A stretch of 6,176 bases of DNA from Lactobacillus sp. UBA5815 (GTDB taxonomy: Bacteria > Bacillota > Bacilli > Lactobacillales > Lactobacillaceae): NCBI GenBank assembly GCA_002417825.1, contig DICX01000087.1:1-6176 (forward strand). The letters run 5' to 3'. This document shows positions 1 to 6,037 of this stretch, piece after piece. The notes beneath the pieces were generated by a model, which saw nothing but the letters and a program-made list of their open reading frames with translations, had not been told where the DNA came from and ran no database searches. Made by a program: the position numbers and the translations under genes. Each line of letters begins with the position of its first letter. The stretch's first letter is position 1.

Positions 1-155
1 TAATTATAAGCGCGCCAACCACGACCGCTATCATCACTTCTATAGCCGCTTCAACAAATGTTAACGACGCATTATATCTTCTTTTCATCATAAGCATCAT
101 CGTTTTATTCATTATTTTATATACGACTAATAAAATAAAAAGAATCGAACAATAA
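1..155 (+). CDS. C-terminal fragment of a polytopic membrane protein (runs off the left edge)
   Basis: An open frame enters from the left edge, with its first full codon at base 3, and stops at TAA 153-155, giving 50 visible residues. It has a small, Ala/Thr/Ile-rich stretch (about residues 1-17) and a polar turn containing TNVNDA. A strongly hydrophobic segment (about residues 23-40) follows, with a short basic tail ending KIKRIEQ. This is the usual shape of a last transmembrane helix with a cytoplasmic tail. A strong hairpin terminator starts 15 bases after the stop in the same direction, which favours this strand over the overlapping - strand frame. The pattern would suit the end of a major-facilitator-type transporter, but no family motif is visible and that is only a guess. 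It converges on the ABC-1 gene. Confidence 0.55.
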   Translation, partial: IISAPTTTAIITSIAASTNVNDALYLLFIISIIVLFIILYTTNKIKRIEQ

Positions 156-170
156 TCATACATGACTTCT

Positions 171-214
171 AAAAAGCTGGATAAGACAAAACAGACATCT
201 TATCCAGTTTTTTT
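171..214 (+). terminator. Rho-independent terminator, probably bidirectional
   Basis: CTGGATAAGA (177-186) pairs perfectly with TCTTATCCAG (198-207) across an 11-base loop. The + strand copy is followed by seven T (208-214). The stem can be extended outward by a G-T pair and A-T pairs from the A run at 171-175. On the - strand that A run becomes a T run. The hairpin can therefore end the membrane-protein transcript coming from the left and also the ABC-1 transcript coming from the right. Confidence 0.85.
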
Positions 215-252
215 GTTTCGTTTCATCAGCCGCCGAAAAATCGTGATCATGG

Positions 253-378
253 CTACAAGTTAAGCAGTATCAAAGAAATTGAAATCGTCAATAATAACGG
301 TAATTTTGATTTTTTCTTGATTGCACTGATGATTTCAACTGTAAGTAAAATGACCATAACCGCCCAGGCCAAAATCAA
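253..378 (-). CDS. Possible small hydrophobic protein downstream of ABC-1
   Basis: A - strand frame opens just behind the ABC-1 stop. From a TTG at 378 it would code for 41 residues; from the first ATG (357) it would code for 34. It stops at TAG (255-253). The product would be two hydrophobic stretches (starting LILAWAVMVILLTVEIISAI and LPLLLTISIS) split by a basic KKKSK loop, which is what a two-helix hairpin membrane protein looks like. Neither start has a convincing ribosome binding site: the nearest AGG lies 16 bases before the TTG. Expression would rely on coupling to ABC-1, whose stop lies 13 bases upstream. It could equally be a chance frame or the remnant of a longer gene. Confidence 0.25.
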   Translation of the reverse strand: MILAWAVMVILLTVEIISAIKKKSKLPLLLTISISLILLNL

Positions 379-391
379 GGTTGAAAATAAC

Positions 392-2032
392 TTACCTGTT
401 TCTTTTTTCTACACTTGATGGCATCTTGTCACTGTCAGATAAGACGATCGTTTGCGTAAATAAAGGTGCAACTTCTTCATGAATTTGATGTGTGACAAAA
501 ATAACAGTTAAATCAGTAAGCTTAACGAGCAGTTTCTCAATCTTAATAGCACTTTGTCGGCTTAAACTGTTAGTCCCTTCATCGATCAACAAAATCTGAG
601 GATGCCGAAGCAATCCTCGGGCTAAAGCAAGTCGCTGTCGTTGACCACCGGAAAATAACTGGCCACCTTCACCTACTGGCGTTTCTAGTCCCTCACTTTG
701 TCTTTGGACAAAATCACTCAAATCACTTTGATTGAGTGCTGTATGAAGTGCTTGATCCGAATATGGTTGTCCCAAAGTTAGATTATCGCGAATCGTCCCC
801 GTAAAAATATGGGGCGTTTGATCTAAATAAACGATCGTTTCCTTCAAAAAATAAGGTGCAAGTTCATGCAATTCGGTTTCATTAAGTTTTATACTGCCTT
901 GGTAGTTTAATAATTTTCCGGCTAAAATATTGAGCAAAGTCGATTTGCCGCAACCAGATTCACCTGAAACGATCACTTTGCTATTAAATGGAATAACGAC
1001 ATGCAGCTTTTTTAAGGTAGGCATCGGTGTATTGGGATAAGTGTAAGCCAGATTCGAGATTCTGATTTCAGGACGAATAATTTTTGTATGTTTCCCAGCG
1101 TTACGCTCACTACTCTTTAATTGGTATTTACTAAATAATGGCATGATTGACTTCAAATCATTAATCGTAGGTCCAAGTTGCGCGAGATCATTAAAAATAT
1201 TAGATGAAAGTGTTCCTGTTGCAAAAATCGAACCAATTGGAAAGAATTTATAAATAACCAAAATACCAGTCCAGCACTGTGTTCCTGTCTGGCCTAATAA
1301 ATTGCACATAACAGCGATGGCCGTTGAAGCTCCTGAAGTTTTGGCATAAGCCACCTTTTGTTTTTTAATGATGTTGGCTTCTTTTTTGACCGCATCATCG
1401 ATTCGTTGAGTCAAATTAAAAGAAAATAATGTGTTAAAACCACGAAGCAAATCGTTCACGACAGATAAAAAATGCTCATTTGCTTTTGAAATCGTTATGT
1501 TTTCCTGTCTTAATTTGTTTTGCAGTAGTTGTGGCACATAGATCGAAATAGCAGACAACATCAAAATAACTAAAATCAAACTCCAGTTAAACGTTATTAA
1601 CGTTAAGCTTGAAATCAGTGAATCGAAAATAATCGTTGCCAAAGAGAAGAACCCTTTAAAACCATTTTCTTCAATAGTCGTCACATCATTGCTGAGCCAA
1701 GAAGCGTAATCTCCCGTATCTTTTTGGTGAAAATCTTCATAAGACTGATCTGAAATATGGTGACTAATCTCTTCACGCAAAGACACACTCATCTTTTGGA
1801 CAGTAATACCACGTACTTTAAACATTAAATACGTAAAAATCGCAAAAATTCCCCAACAGAAAAATTCAAGACCTGTATAAAAAATGAATTTTTGCAAATT
1901 TCCTTGAACCAAGCTGTTCAAAACATAAGTACTCACTAAGGCAGCAACTACTTTGCTGGTTGAAAATAAAAAGATGCACAGCAGCGTCAACAAAACCCAT
2001 TTTAAATGTATGCTCAAATATCGCTTTATCAT
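392..2032 (-). CDS. ABC exporter half-transporter (TMD-NBD fusion), ABC-1
   Basis: This is a type I ABC exporter half-transporter, which uses ATP to move an unknown substrate across the cytoplasmic membrane as a homo- or heterodimer. I start it at ATG 2032 (546 residues), because AAGGA at 2045-2041 lies 8 bases upstream. A GTG at 2053 would add seven residues but has no comparable site. Numbered from that GTG, the protein has about six membrane segments between residues 18 and 300. The ATPase domain follows, with A-loop tyrosines Y337/Y339, Walker A GESGCGKST (364-372), Q412, X-loop TPVGEGG and signature FSGGQ (467-471). Walker B is ILLIDE with catalytic E492, and the H-loop is H522. The D-loop is odd, reading NSLS instead of SALD, so the conserved Asp is replaced by Ser498. 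There is no C39 peptidase domain. It is a single gene, more AT-rich than the other two transporters, with no adjacent partner, so it may act as a homodimer. Confidence 0.93.
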   Translation of the reverse strand: MIKRYLSIHLKWVLLTLLCIFLFSTSKVVAALVSTYVLNSLVQGNLQKFIFYTGLEFFCWGIFAIFTYLMFKVRGITVQKMSVSLREEISHHISDQSYEDFHQKDTGDYASWLSNDVTTIEENGFKGFFSLATIIFDSLISSLTLITFNWSLILVILMLSAISIYVPQLLQNKLRQENITISKANEHFLSVVNDLLRGFNTLFSFNLTQRIDDAVKKEANIIKKQKVAYAKTSGASTAIAVMCNLLGQTGTQCWTGILVIYKFFPIGSIFATGTLSSNIFNDLAQLGPTINDLKSIMPLFSKYQLKSSERNAGKHTKIIRPEIRISNLAYTYPNTPMPTLKKLHVVIPFNSKVIVSGESGCGKSTLLNILAGKLLNYQGSIKLNETELHELAPYFLKETIVYLDQTPHIFTGTIRDNLTLGQPYSDQALHTALNQSDLSDFVQRQSEGLETPVGEGGQLFSGGQRQRLALARGLLRHPQILLIDEGTNSLSRQSAIKIEKLLVKLTDLTVIFVTHQIHEEVAPLFTQTIVLSDSDKMPSSVEKRNR

Positions 2033-2038
2033 TTGCAT

Positions 2039-2045
2039 CTTCCTT
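2039..2045 (-). promoter_or_regulatory. Ribosome binding site that sets the ABC-1 start
   Basis: On the - strand AAGGAAG lies at 2045-2039. The AAGGA core is 8 bases before the ATG at 2032 but almost touches the ATG at 2038, and it lies inside the frame that would start at GTG 2053. Spacing therefore favours 2032 as the initiation codon. Confidence 0.6.
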
Positions 2046-2084
2046 AATAGCACAGATTATTAACATGGTTTGTTTTATTACTCA

Positions 2085-2102
2085 TTCGATCACGTACTCG
2101 AA
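2085..2102. promoter_or_regulatory. Candidate operator palindrome upstream of ABC-1
   Basis: TTCGATCACGTACTCGAA is an imperfect palindrome in which 7 of 9 base pairs are symmetric: the outer five, plus the ACGT centre. It ends about 53 bases upstream of the chosen ABC-1 start. Size and position would suit a dimeric repressor such as a TetR-type protein, but no regulator gene is in view and the assignment is an inference. Confidence 0.3.
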
Positions 2103-2413
2103 CCACAATCGCAGCCACAATAATGTTAAAAAATACGATCTGGATACTTTTAGTATCGTTTTATCATTAAAAATAAATGTATTCAGCAAAAATTTATTAT
2201 TTTATAAGTGAATGCTAATAAAATGATTGCTTTTTTTCTACTCTACAAAGCACGTTACAGTTATTTTATTTTAAAGAAATGCAGTTGATAATCGCATTCC
2301 CTTTGGGGATCATTTTTTGCTTTTTGCTTGTGACTACATTAAGAAAGTAATTTGTTTAATATTAGTAAAAATGAAAAACAAGCATGCTCAAAAAATACCA
2401 TAAAATGTTTTTT

Positions 2414-2456
2414 TATACTATACTTACATCAATGACTTGTGACATAAAAAAGTCAT
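2414..2456 (+). promoter_or_regulatory. Possible promoter and dyad of the small-peptide gene
   Basis: TATACTATACT (2414-2424) holds two overlapping -10-like hexamers. No good -35 element lies 16-18 bases upstream of either, so the promoter may be weak or need an activator. A perfect 7-base inverted repeat, ATGACTT (2432-2438) and AAGTCAT (2450-2456), follows where transcription would begin. It could be an operator or the first hairpin of the leader RNA. Confidence 0.4.
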
Positions 2457-2483
2457 CACCTATCATTATGTTTGATGGTATTT

Positions 2484-2504
2484 CATCACGATTTTAACGT
2501 GATG
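2484..2504 (+). promoter_or_regulatory. Leader hairpin just before the small-peptide ribosome binding site
   Basis: CATCACG (2484-2490) and CGTGATG (2498-2504) form a perfect 7-base-pair stem with a 7-base loop. It ends 8 bases before the AAAGAGGT ribosome binding site at 2513-2520. It lacks a T run, so it is not a terminator. It could protect the messenger, affect ribosome access or bind a regulator. Confidence 0.4.
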
Positions 2505-2527
2505 CTAAAAGAAAAGAGGTACAGTCA

Positions 2528-2653
2528 ATGCCTAAAATAAAATCATGTGCACCTTGGAAAGTCGTTTTAATCGTCTTTTCATGTCTAATCCCGATAGCTG
2601 GTGTAAGTTTTGCTTTTTGGCGGTCTCATCAAAAAAAGCAATCTGAAGTCTAA
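2528..2653 (+). CDS. 41-residue cationic single-span membrane peptide, unknown function
   Basis: ATG 2528 to TAA 2653 encodes 41 residues. The ribosome binding site AAAGAGGT (2513-2520) is strong and sits 7 bases before the ATG, which is the main reason to believe this gene. The N-terminus is short and basic (MPKIKSCAPWK). An uninterrupted hydrophobic stretch (about residues 12-30) is framed by Trp10 and Trp31, and the tail WRSHQKKQSEV is polar and basic. It has two cysteines (7 and 19) and a net positive charge. No double-glycine leader, lipobox or sortase motif is present. A convergent terminator lies 44 bases after the stop, so it is a single-gene transcript. I do not recognise a family. 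Possible roles include a small membrane regulator, a toxin-like peptide, an immunity peptide or a leaderless secreted peptide, and none is shown by the sequence. Confidence 0.65.
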   Translation: MPKIKSCAPWKVVLIVFSCLIPIAGVSFAFWRSHQKKQSEV

Positions 2654-2697
2654 GTTGGGCTAAATTTTTTGAAAATCACTTTTAGATCGACAATAAA

Positions 2698-2736
2698 AAA
2701 ATAAGACGTTGGTATTTCAAACCAGCGTCTTATTTT
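2698..2736. terminator. Bidirectional rho-independent terminator between convergent genes
   Basis: ATAAGACGTTGG (2701-2712) pairs with CCAGCGTCTTAT (2722-2733) around a 9-base loop, with one G-T pair. Flanking A and T extend the stem to about 15 pairs. On the + strand it is followed by TTATTTT, ending the small-peptide transcript. On the - strand the A run at 2694-2701 becomes a T run, ending the ABC-3/ABC-2 operon 27 bases after the ABC-2 stop. Confidence 0.9.
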
Positions 2737-2762
2737 GGTCTCTAGCCGTTTTTGATCATCAC

Positions 2763-4340
2763 TTAATTGAGGACTTGAATTTCACGATCAAAATATTGGC
2801 GTAGTTCCTGATCAAAATTATGTGCGATAAACAAAACTGTCGCATCTGTCTCTAGCAACGTCTTGACTGCAGCCAGCGTTCCCTTTTTGTCGATGGCACT
2901 CGTGGCTTCGTCGGCAAGGATGATCGGTGTGTGATTCACAATCGTTCGTGCCAGCACGATTTTTTGTCGCTGCCCACCGGAAACATTATTTTCTTTCAAA
3001 TCGATCATCGTCTCAAAGCCGTTTTCCATTTGTGCGATCTCCTGATCGAAACGATAGTTCGAAACGACTTGTTTGGCTTTTTCGTTCAGCTTGGAATCGA
3101 ACATCGTGATGTTGTTCAGAATAGAAGTCGGAAACAAGATCGGCCGTTGCGGCACATAGGTCAATTGGCTATCACTCGGTGCAACCGATTGGCCTTGGAC
3201 GTCTTGATAAACGATCTTGCCCGTCGTCGGTTTCAAATTTCCCAATAACCAGTTGAACAAAGTGGTTTTCCCTGAACCACTGGGACCTGTGACCAATACC
3301 TTGTCCCCGCGATGCAACTGAGCGTCCGGAAAGTGAAGCGTGATCCCATCTCCCTGCGCAAGACTCAGCCCCTGCCAAGCAACGGTCGTAACAGGAATCT
3401 TTGAACCATATGACGCATGAATCGGCAACGTTTCTTGATCGATATCGTCAAGGATGCTTTTTGAGCCGACCATCATCCCTTTGAACACTGGGATATAACG
3501 CATCCCCAGCGAAATATACGTGCTGTAACTGCCGATCACTGCGATCACCCCAAATGGTACTGAGCCGCGCTCAATCAAAAAACCGACTAAAATAAACAAA
3601 GCAAAGTGAAAAATAGCAGAAAACGTCTCGCTGATTGCTCCCATCAGTTGTTCCAATTTGGTTTGTTTCATGTGGGCGTTCAGCAGCAATTGGTTCTGAC
3701 CTTTCATGGTCACGATAAGTTTTTCACCGGCGGCATATCTTTGAACGTCGTCGATTCCGCGAAACCAATCCGCAGTTACTTTAAGATAAGTTTTGTTCTT
3801 CTGAGATAGATTGTTAGCCGCTTTTTGAACCGCCTTTGAAAACCATTTTGGCAGCATCAACGATACGACAACCGATAGCAAGCTGACGACGAGCAGCGCC
3901 CAATGGATCATCAAAAGGGCCAAAATCGAAAACACCAAAAGGCTGCTGAAATAAATGATTTGCGGGATCATAGCAAAATATTGCGAATTGACCATTTCCA
4001 AATCATTCGTCAGCCGATTTTGAGAAGCAGACGCTTGGTGCGTATGACCGTCTGAAAACCAATGCTGCAATATTTTTCTTCTCACCTGCTGATCATAAGA
4101 TTGATTCTGCTTAGCTAGAAGGATGCTGCCCAAACTGCTGAACAGATAGTTCGACAGCAGCACGATCGTATAGATCAAGATGATCATCAGCCATGAAGAC
4201 CATTTCCGTGTTCTTAAGACACTGATTTGGGCGATATTCATGTAGGCGCCAAAAATCGTCACAAAAGCTGCCAAAGCATTGCACAGTACGATACCGATGA
4301 ACCTGATCCGATTCGAAGCAAAATAGCCTTTCAATGTCAT
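2763..4340 (-). CDS. ABC exporter half-transporter (TMD-NBD fusion), ABC-2
   Basis: This 525-residue type I ABC exporter half-transporter is probably the partner of ABC-3 in a membrane-bound heterodimer; the substrate is unknown. Six membrane segments lie at about residues 12-32, 49-74, 124-143, 146-164, 237-257 and 259-281. The ATPase domain has Walker A GPSGSGKT (352-359), Q398, signature VSGGQ (453-457), Walker B IILADE with catalytic E478, D-loop SAID (481-484) and H507, so it should hydrolyse ATP. It is shorter than the usual 570-600 residues. The A-loop aromatic is missing, with LSLAQ where an aromatic is expected, and the X-loop reads MIDLKENN instead of a GERG type. The ATG overlaps the ABC-3 stop as ATGA, with GGAGG (4353-4349) 8 bases upstream, so translation is coupled. 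No peptidase domain is present. Confidence 0.94.
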   Translation of the reverse strand: MTLKGYFASNRIRFIGIVLCNALAAFVTIFGAYMNIAQISVLRTRKWSSWLMIILIYTIVLLSNYLFSSLGSILLAKQNQSYDQQVRRKILQHWFSDGHTHQASASQNRLTNDLEMVNSQYFAMIPQIIYFSSLLVFSILALLMIHWALLVVSLLSVVVSLMLPKWFSKAVQKAANNLSQKNKTYLKVTADWFRGIDDVQRYAAGEKLIVTMKGQNQLLLNAHMKQTKLEQLMGAISETFSAIFHFALFILVGFLIERGSVPFGVIAVIGSYSTYISLGMRYIPVFKGMMVGSKSILDDIDQETLPIHASYGSKIPVTTVAWQGLSLAQGDGITLHFPDAQLHRGDKVLVTGPSGSGKTTLFNWLLGNLKPTTGKIVYQDVQGQSVAPSDSQLTYVPQRPILFPTSILNNITMFDSKLNEKAKQVVSNYRFDQEIAQMENGFETMIDLKENNVSGGQRQKIVLARTIVNHTPIILADEATSAIDKKGTLAAVKTLLETDATVLFIAHNFDQELRQYFDREIQVLN

Positions 4341-5929
4341 TTTTCTGCCCTCCGATCGTCTAAATCAATCGTTTTTGTGAACAAGGCTTCCGTCTCTTCA
4401 CTCAGATTATGACCGATAAAAATCAAAGTGTTCGGCATTCTGACAAGCTGTTCAATGATGTGCTGCGCGGCTTTACGATCGATTGCACTAGTGGGTTCAT
4501 CCATCAATACCAATGGTTTTTGATTCGCGAGCGAACGTGCGAGGACGATTTTCTGCTGCTGGCCGCCTGACAAAAACAAAGCATCTGGATCAAGTGATGT
4601 TTCAAGATGATGCGCCATATTGGCAACATCCGTAGTTAAATCGACTTGTCCCAAAAGCATCGTGACGCGCTTTGCCGCCATTGGGTGAAACATCGTGATA
4701 TTGTCTTGGAGACTCCCCGGAAAAAGAAAGAGATCCTGTGCTAAATATCCCATGCGTGCCTGCTCGTTGGAAATGGTCTTCCCTTGTGAGTCTTTTAAGA
4801 TCAATGTGCCACGATCAGGTTTCAACGTCCCCAAAATCAGTTTCAACAAAGTGGATTTTCCAGTCCCGCTGTCCCCTTTGAGCAGTACTTTTTCTCCCGG
4901 TTCAACGATGAAGTCAGGATAAACGAGCCATTTATGTTCGTTTAGTTTCACTTGCAGGCCGTGACCTTCAACACTCGCTACATCAACAGAATGCTGGAAG
5001 CGTTCATGATCTCGTAAAGCTTCATCAACACCCTGGTTCAGGGTAGCTGTCGATTTAACTGTTGAGATCGCGTAACTGATCTCCGTTAAAGCAGAGAAGA
5101 TCGTATAAGCAAAACCACATGCCACGATGACGCCACCGATGCTGATTACTTTTTGAAAGAACAAAACGCCTGCAGCAAATGCGAACAAGTTCTGGCCTAG
5201 CGTATTGCCAAATCCCGCGATCAAATTGGTACCGGACATCGCCTTTGCCTGTGACACTTTCGATTCGTTCAATCGCTTTCCCTTTTTCAGGATCTGATCT
5301 TGCAAAACACTAGCCAAATTGAACCGCCGCAGCACGTCTAAGCCATTCATCCAATCACTGATACTTTCTAAAAAAGCGGTATTACGCGTCGACACTGCAT
5401 TGACGGCAGATGCCGTTTTTTTCTGCATGATCTTGGGCAGCAAAAACAGATTGACCCCCGCAGACGCCAAGGCTAAAACGACGAGACTCCAATGCAGTGA
5501 CAACAAGGTTCCTGTCGCAAAAAGCAATAACAAAGCATTGCTAAAGATCGTAAAATATTTTGACAGACGATTTTCGTTAAGTGTTTCAAGGTTGTTTTGC
5601 AATTGATTCTGTATCTGTGCCAGATCATCTTTTCTAACGTTCAACGTGAAATTTTCAATCAATTGGTTCCTGATTTTCAAAAGATAGTCTTGGCTTTGTT
5701 CTTTAAACAAATACGCCGAGCCTACCAGCAACAACGCGCCGCCGATCATGACGATCAGCGAGATCACCTGCCACCAAACATAGCGATTGAAATCGCCACG
5801 GCTGATCGCATTGATGGCATATTGCGCGATATACTCGGACCCAGTACTCAACAGTGTCGCCAAAAGACAAAACACTGTGACCACAAGAAACCGGAAAAAA
5901 TTGACCCTAAAAAAATTTTGAATTTTCAT
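4337..5929 (-). CDS. ABC exporter half-transporter (TMD-NBD fusion), ABC-3
   Basis: This is the first gene of the two-gene operon, 530 residues, a type I ABC exporter half-transporter with unknown substrate. Membrane segments lie at about residues 11-31, 52-75, 125-145, 147-165, 234-257 and 262-285. The ATPase domain has Walker A GDSGTGKST (352-360), Q398, signature LSGGQ (453-457), Walker B LVLMDE with catalytic E478, D-loop SAID (481-484) and H507. All these positions match those of ABC-2 exactly, and both share NITMF after the Q-loop and IVLAR after the signature, so the pair arose by duplication. As in ABC-2, the A-loop aromatic is absent and the X-loop reads SLDPDALF. The start at ATG 5929 is supported by GGGAG (5943-5939) 9 bases upstream. 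There is no C39 peptidase, signal peptide or frame damage. Confidence 0.94.
   Translation of the reverse strand: MKIQNFFRVNFFRFLVVTVFCLLATLLSTGSEYIAQYAINAISRGDFNRYVWWQVISLIVMIGGALLLVGSAYLFKEQSQDYLLKIRNQLIENFTLNVRKDDLAQIQNQLQNNLETLNENRLSKYFTIFSNALLLLFATGTLLSLHWSLVVLALASAGVNLFLLPKIMQKKTASAVNAVSTRNTAFLESISDWMNGLDVLRRFNLASVLQDQILKKGKRLNESKVSQAKAMSGTNLIAGFGNTLGQNLFAFAAGVLFFQKVISIGGVIVACGFAYTIFSALTEISYAISTVKSTATLNQGVDEALRDHERFQHSVDVASVEGHGLQVKLNEHKWLVYPDFIVEPGEKVLLKGDSGTGKSTLLKLILGTLKPDRGTLILKDSQGKTISNEQARMGYLAQDLFLFPGSLQDNITMFHPMAAKRVTMLLGQVDLTTDVANMAHHLETSLDPDALFLSGGQQQKIVLARSLANQKPLVLMDEPTSAIDRKAAQHIIEQLVRMPNTLIFIGHNLSEETEALFTKTIDLDDRRAEK
4349..4353 (-). promoter_or_regulatory. Internal ribosome binding site of ABC-2
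   Basis: GGAGG on the - strand lies inside the last codons of ABC-3, 8 bases before the ABC-2 ATG. Together with the ATGA stop/start overlap it indicates tightly coupled, roughly equal production of the two subunits, as expected for a heterodimer. Confidence 0.75.
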
Positions 5930-5993
5930 ACCTTGCGGCTCCCATCACCTATCATCATCTGCTTACTCAATTCATGAAGAATTTCAAAAGAAT

Positions 5994-6008
5994 TTATGAT
6001 AATCATAT
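5994..6008. promoter_or_regulatory. 7-1-7 palindrome in the operon leader, Fur/PerR-box-like
   Basis: TTATGATAATCATAT contains a perfect 13-base palindrome, TATGAT-A-ATCATA (5995-6007), about 65 bases upstream of the ABC-3 start. Its 7-1-7 form resembles the known PerR consensus TTATAATNATTATAA, with 11 of 14 positions agreeing by my count. AT-rich palindromes also occur by chance, so regulation by a Fur-family protein is only a suggestion. Confidence 0.3.
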
Positions 6009-6037
6009 TATTTTTTTAAAATAGTACCAGTCTTTTC

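Larger units (their letters stand above)
2054..2527. other. Intergenic spacer with dyads, no convincing larger gene
   Basis: This AT-rich spacer separates the divergent ABC-1 and small-peptide genes and should hold the promoters of both. It contains an 18-base imperfect palindrome (2085-2102), two TTGTGG copies on the - strand at a 12-base period (2120-2115 and 2108-2103), and a GATACT-TTT-AGTATC dyad (2143-2157). Further right are a weak hairpin followed by T6 (2296-2318) and an AGCATGCT palindrome (2381-2388). The only open frames are very short. The best is a 23-codon hydrophobic frame on the + strand (2279-2350), whose ribosome binding site is weak. No clear -35/-10 pair for ABC-1 could be picked out. 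Confidence 0.6.

Noticed and set aside
1..112. A - strand frame from ATG 112 to the left edge, with a prepilin-like look (LTFVEAAIEVMIAVVVGALI after basic residues)
   Set aside because: It has no ribosome binding site at any of its ATGs and overlaps the + strand frame, which ends properly and is followed by a terminator in its own direction. The resemblance is probably the complement of a hydrophobic coding stretch.
2143..2157. GATACT-TTT-AGTATC dyad as a terminator
   Set aside because: The stem has only six AT-rich pairs, the following T run is interrupted (GTTTTATC), and no gene upstream on the + strand would need it. It could still be a protein-binding dyad.
1960..2211. + strand 83-codon frame spanning the ABC-1 start and upstream region
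   Set aside because: It is half antisense to ABC-1, has no ribosome binding site or recognisable domain, and crosses the region expected to hold ABC-1 regulatory sequence.
392..5929. Double-glycine-leader bacteriocin exporter with C39 peptidase
   Set aside because: All three transporters begin within about 20 residues of their first membrane helix, leaving no room for the roughly 150-residue peptidase domain. No double-glycine leader peptide was found.
2763..5977. + strand open frames lying opposite the ABC-2 and ABC-3 genes
   Set aside because: They lie wholly or mostly antisense to well-supported ABC genes, have no ribosome binding sites, and their translations are low-information and rich in Arg/Ser/His, as expected of shadow frames.
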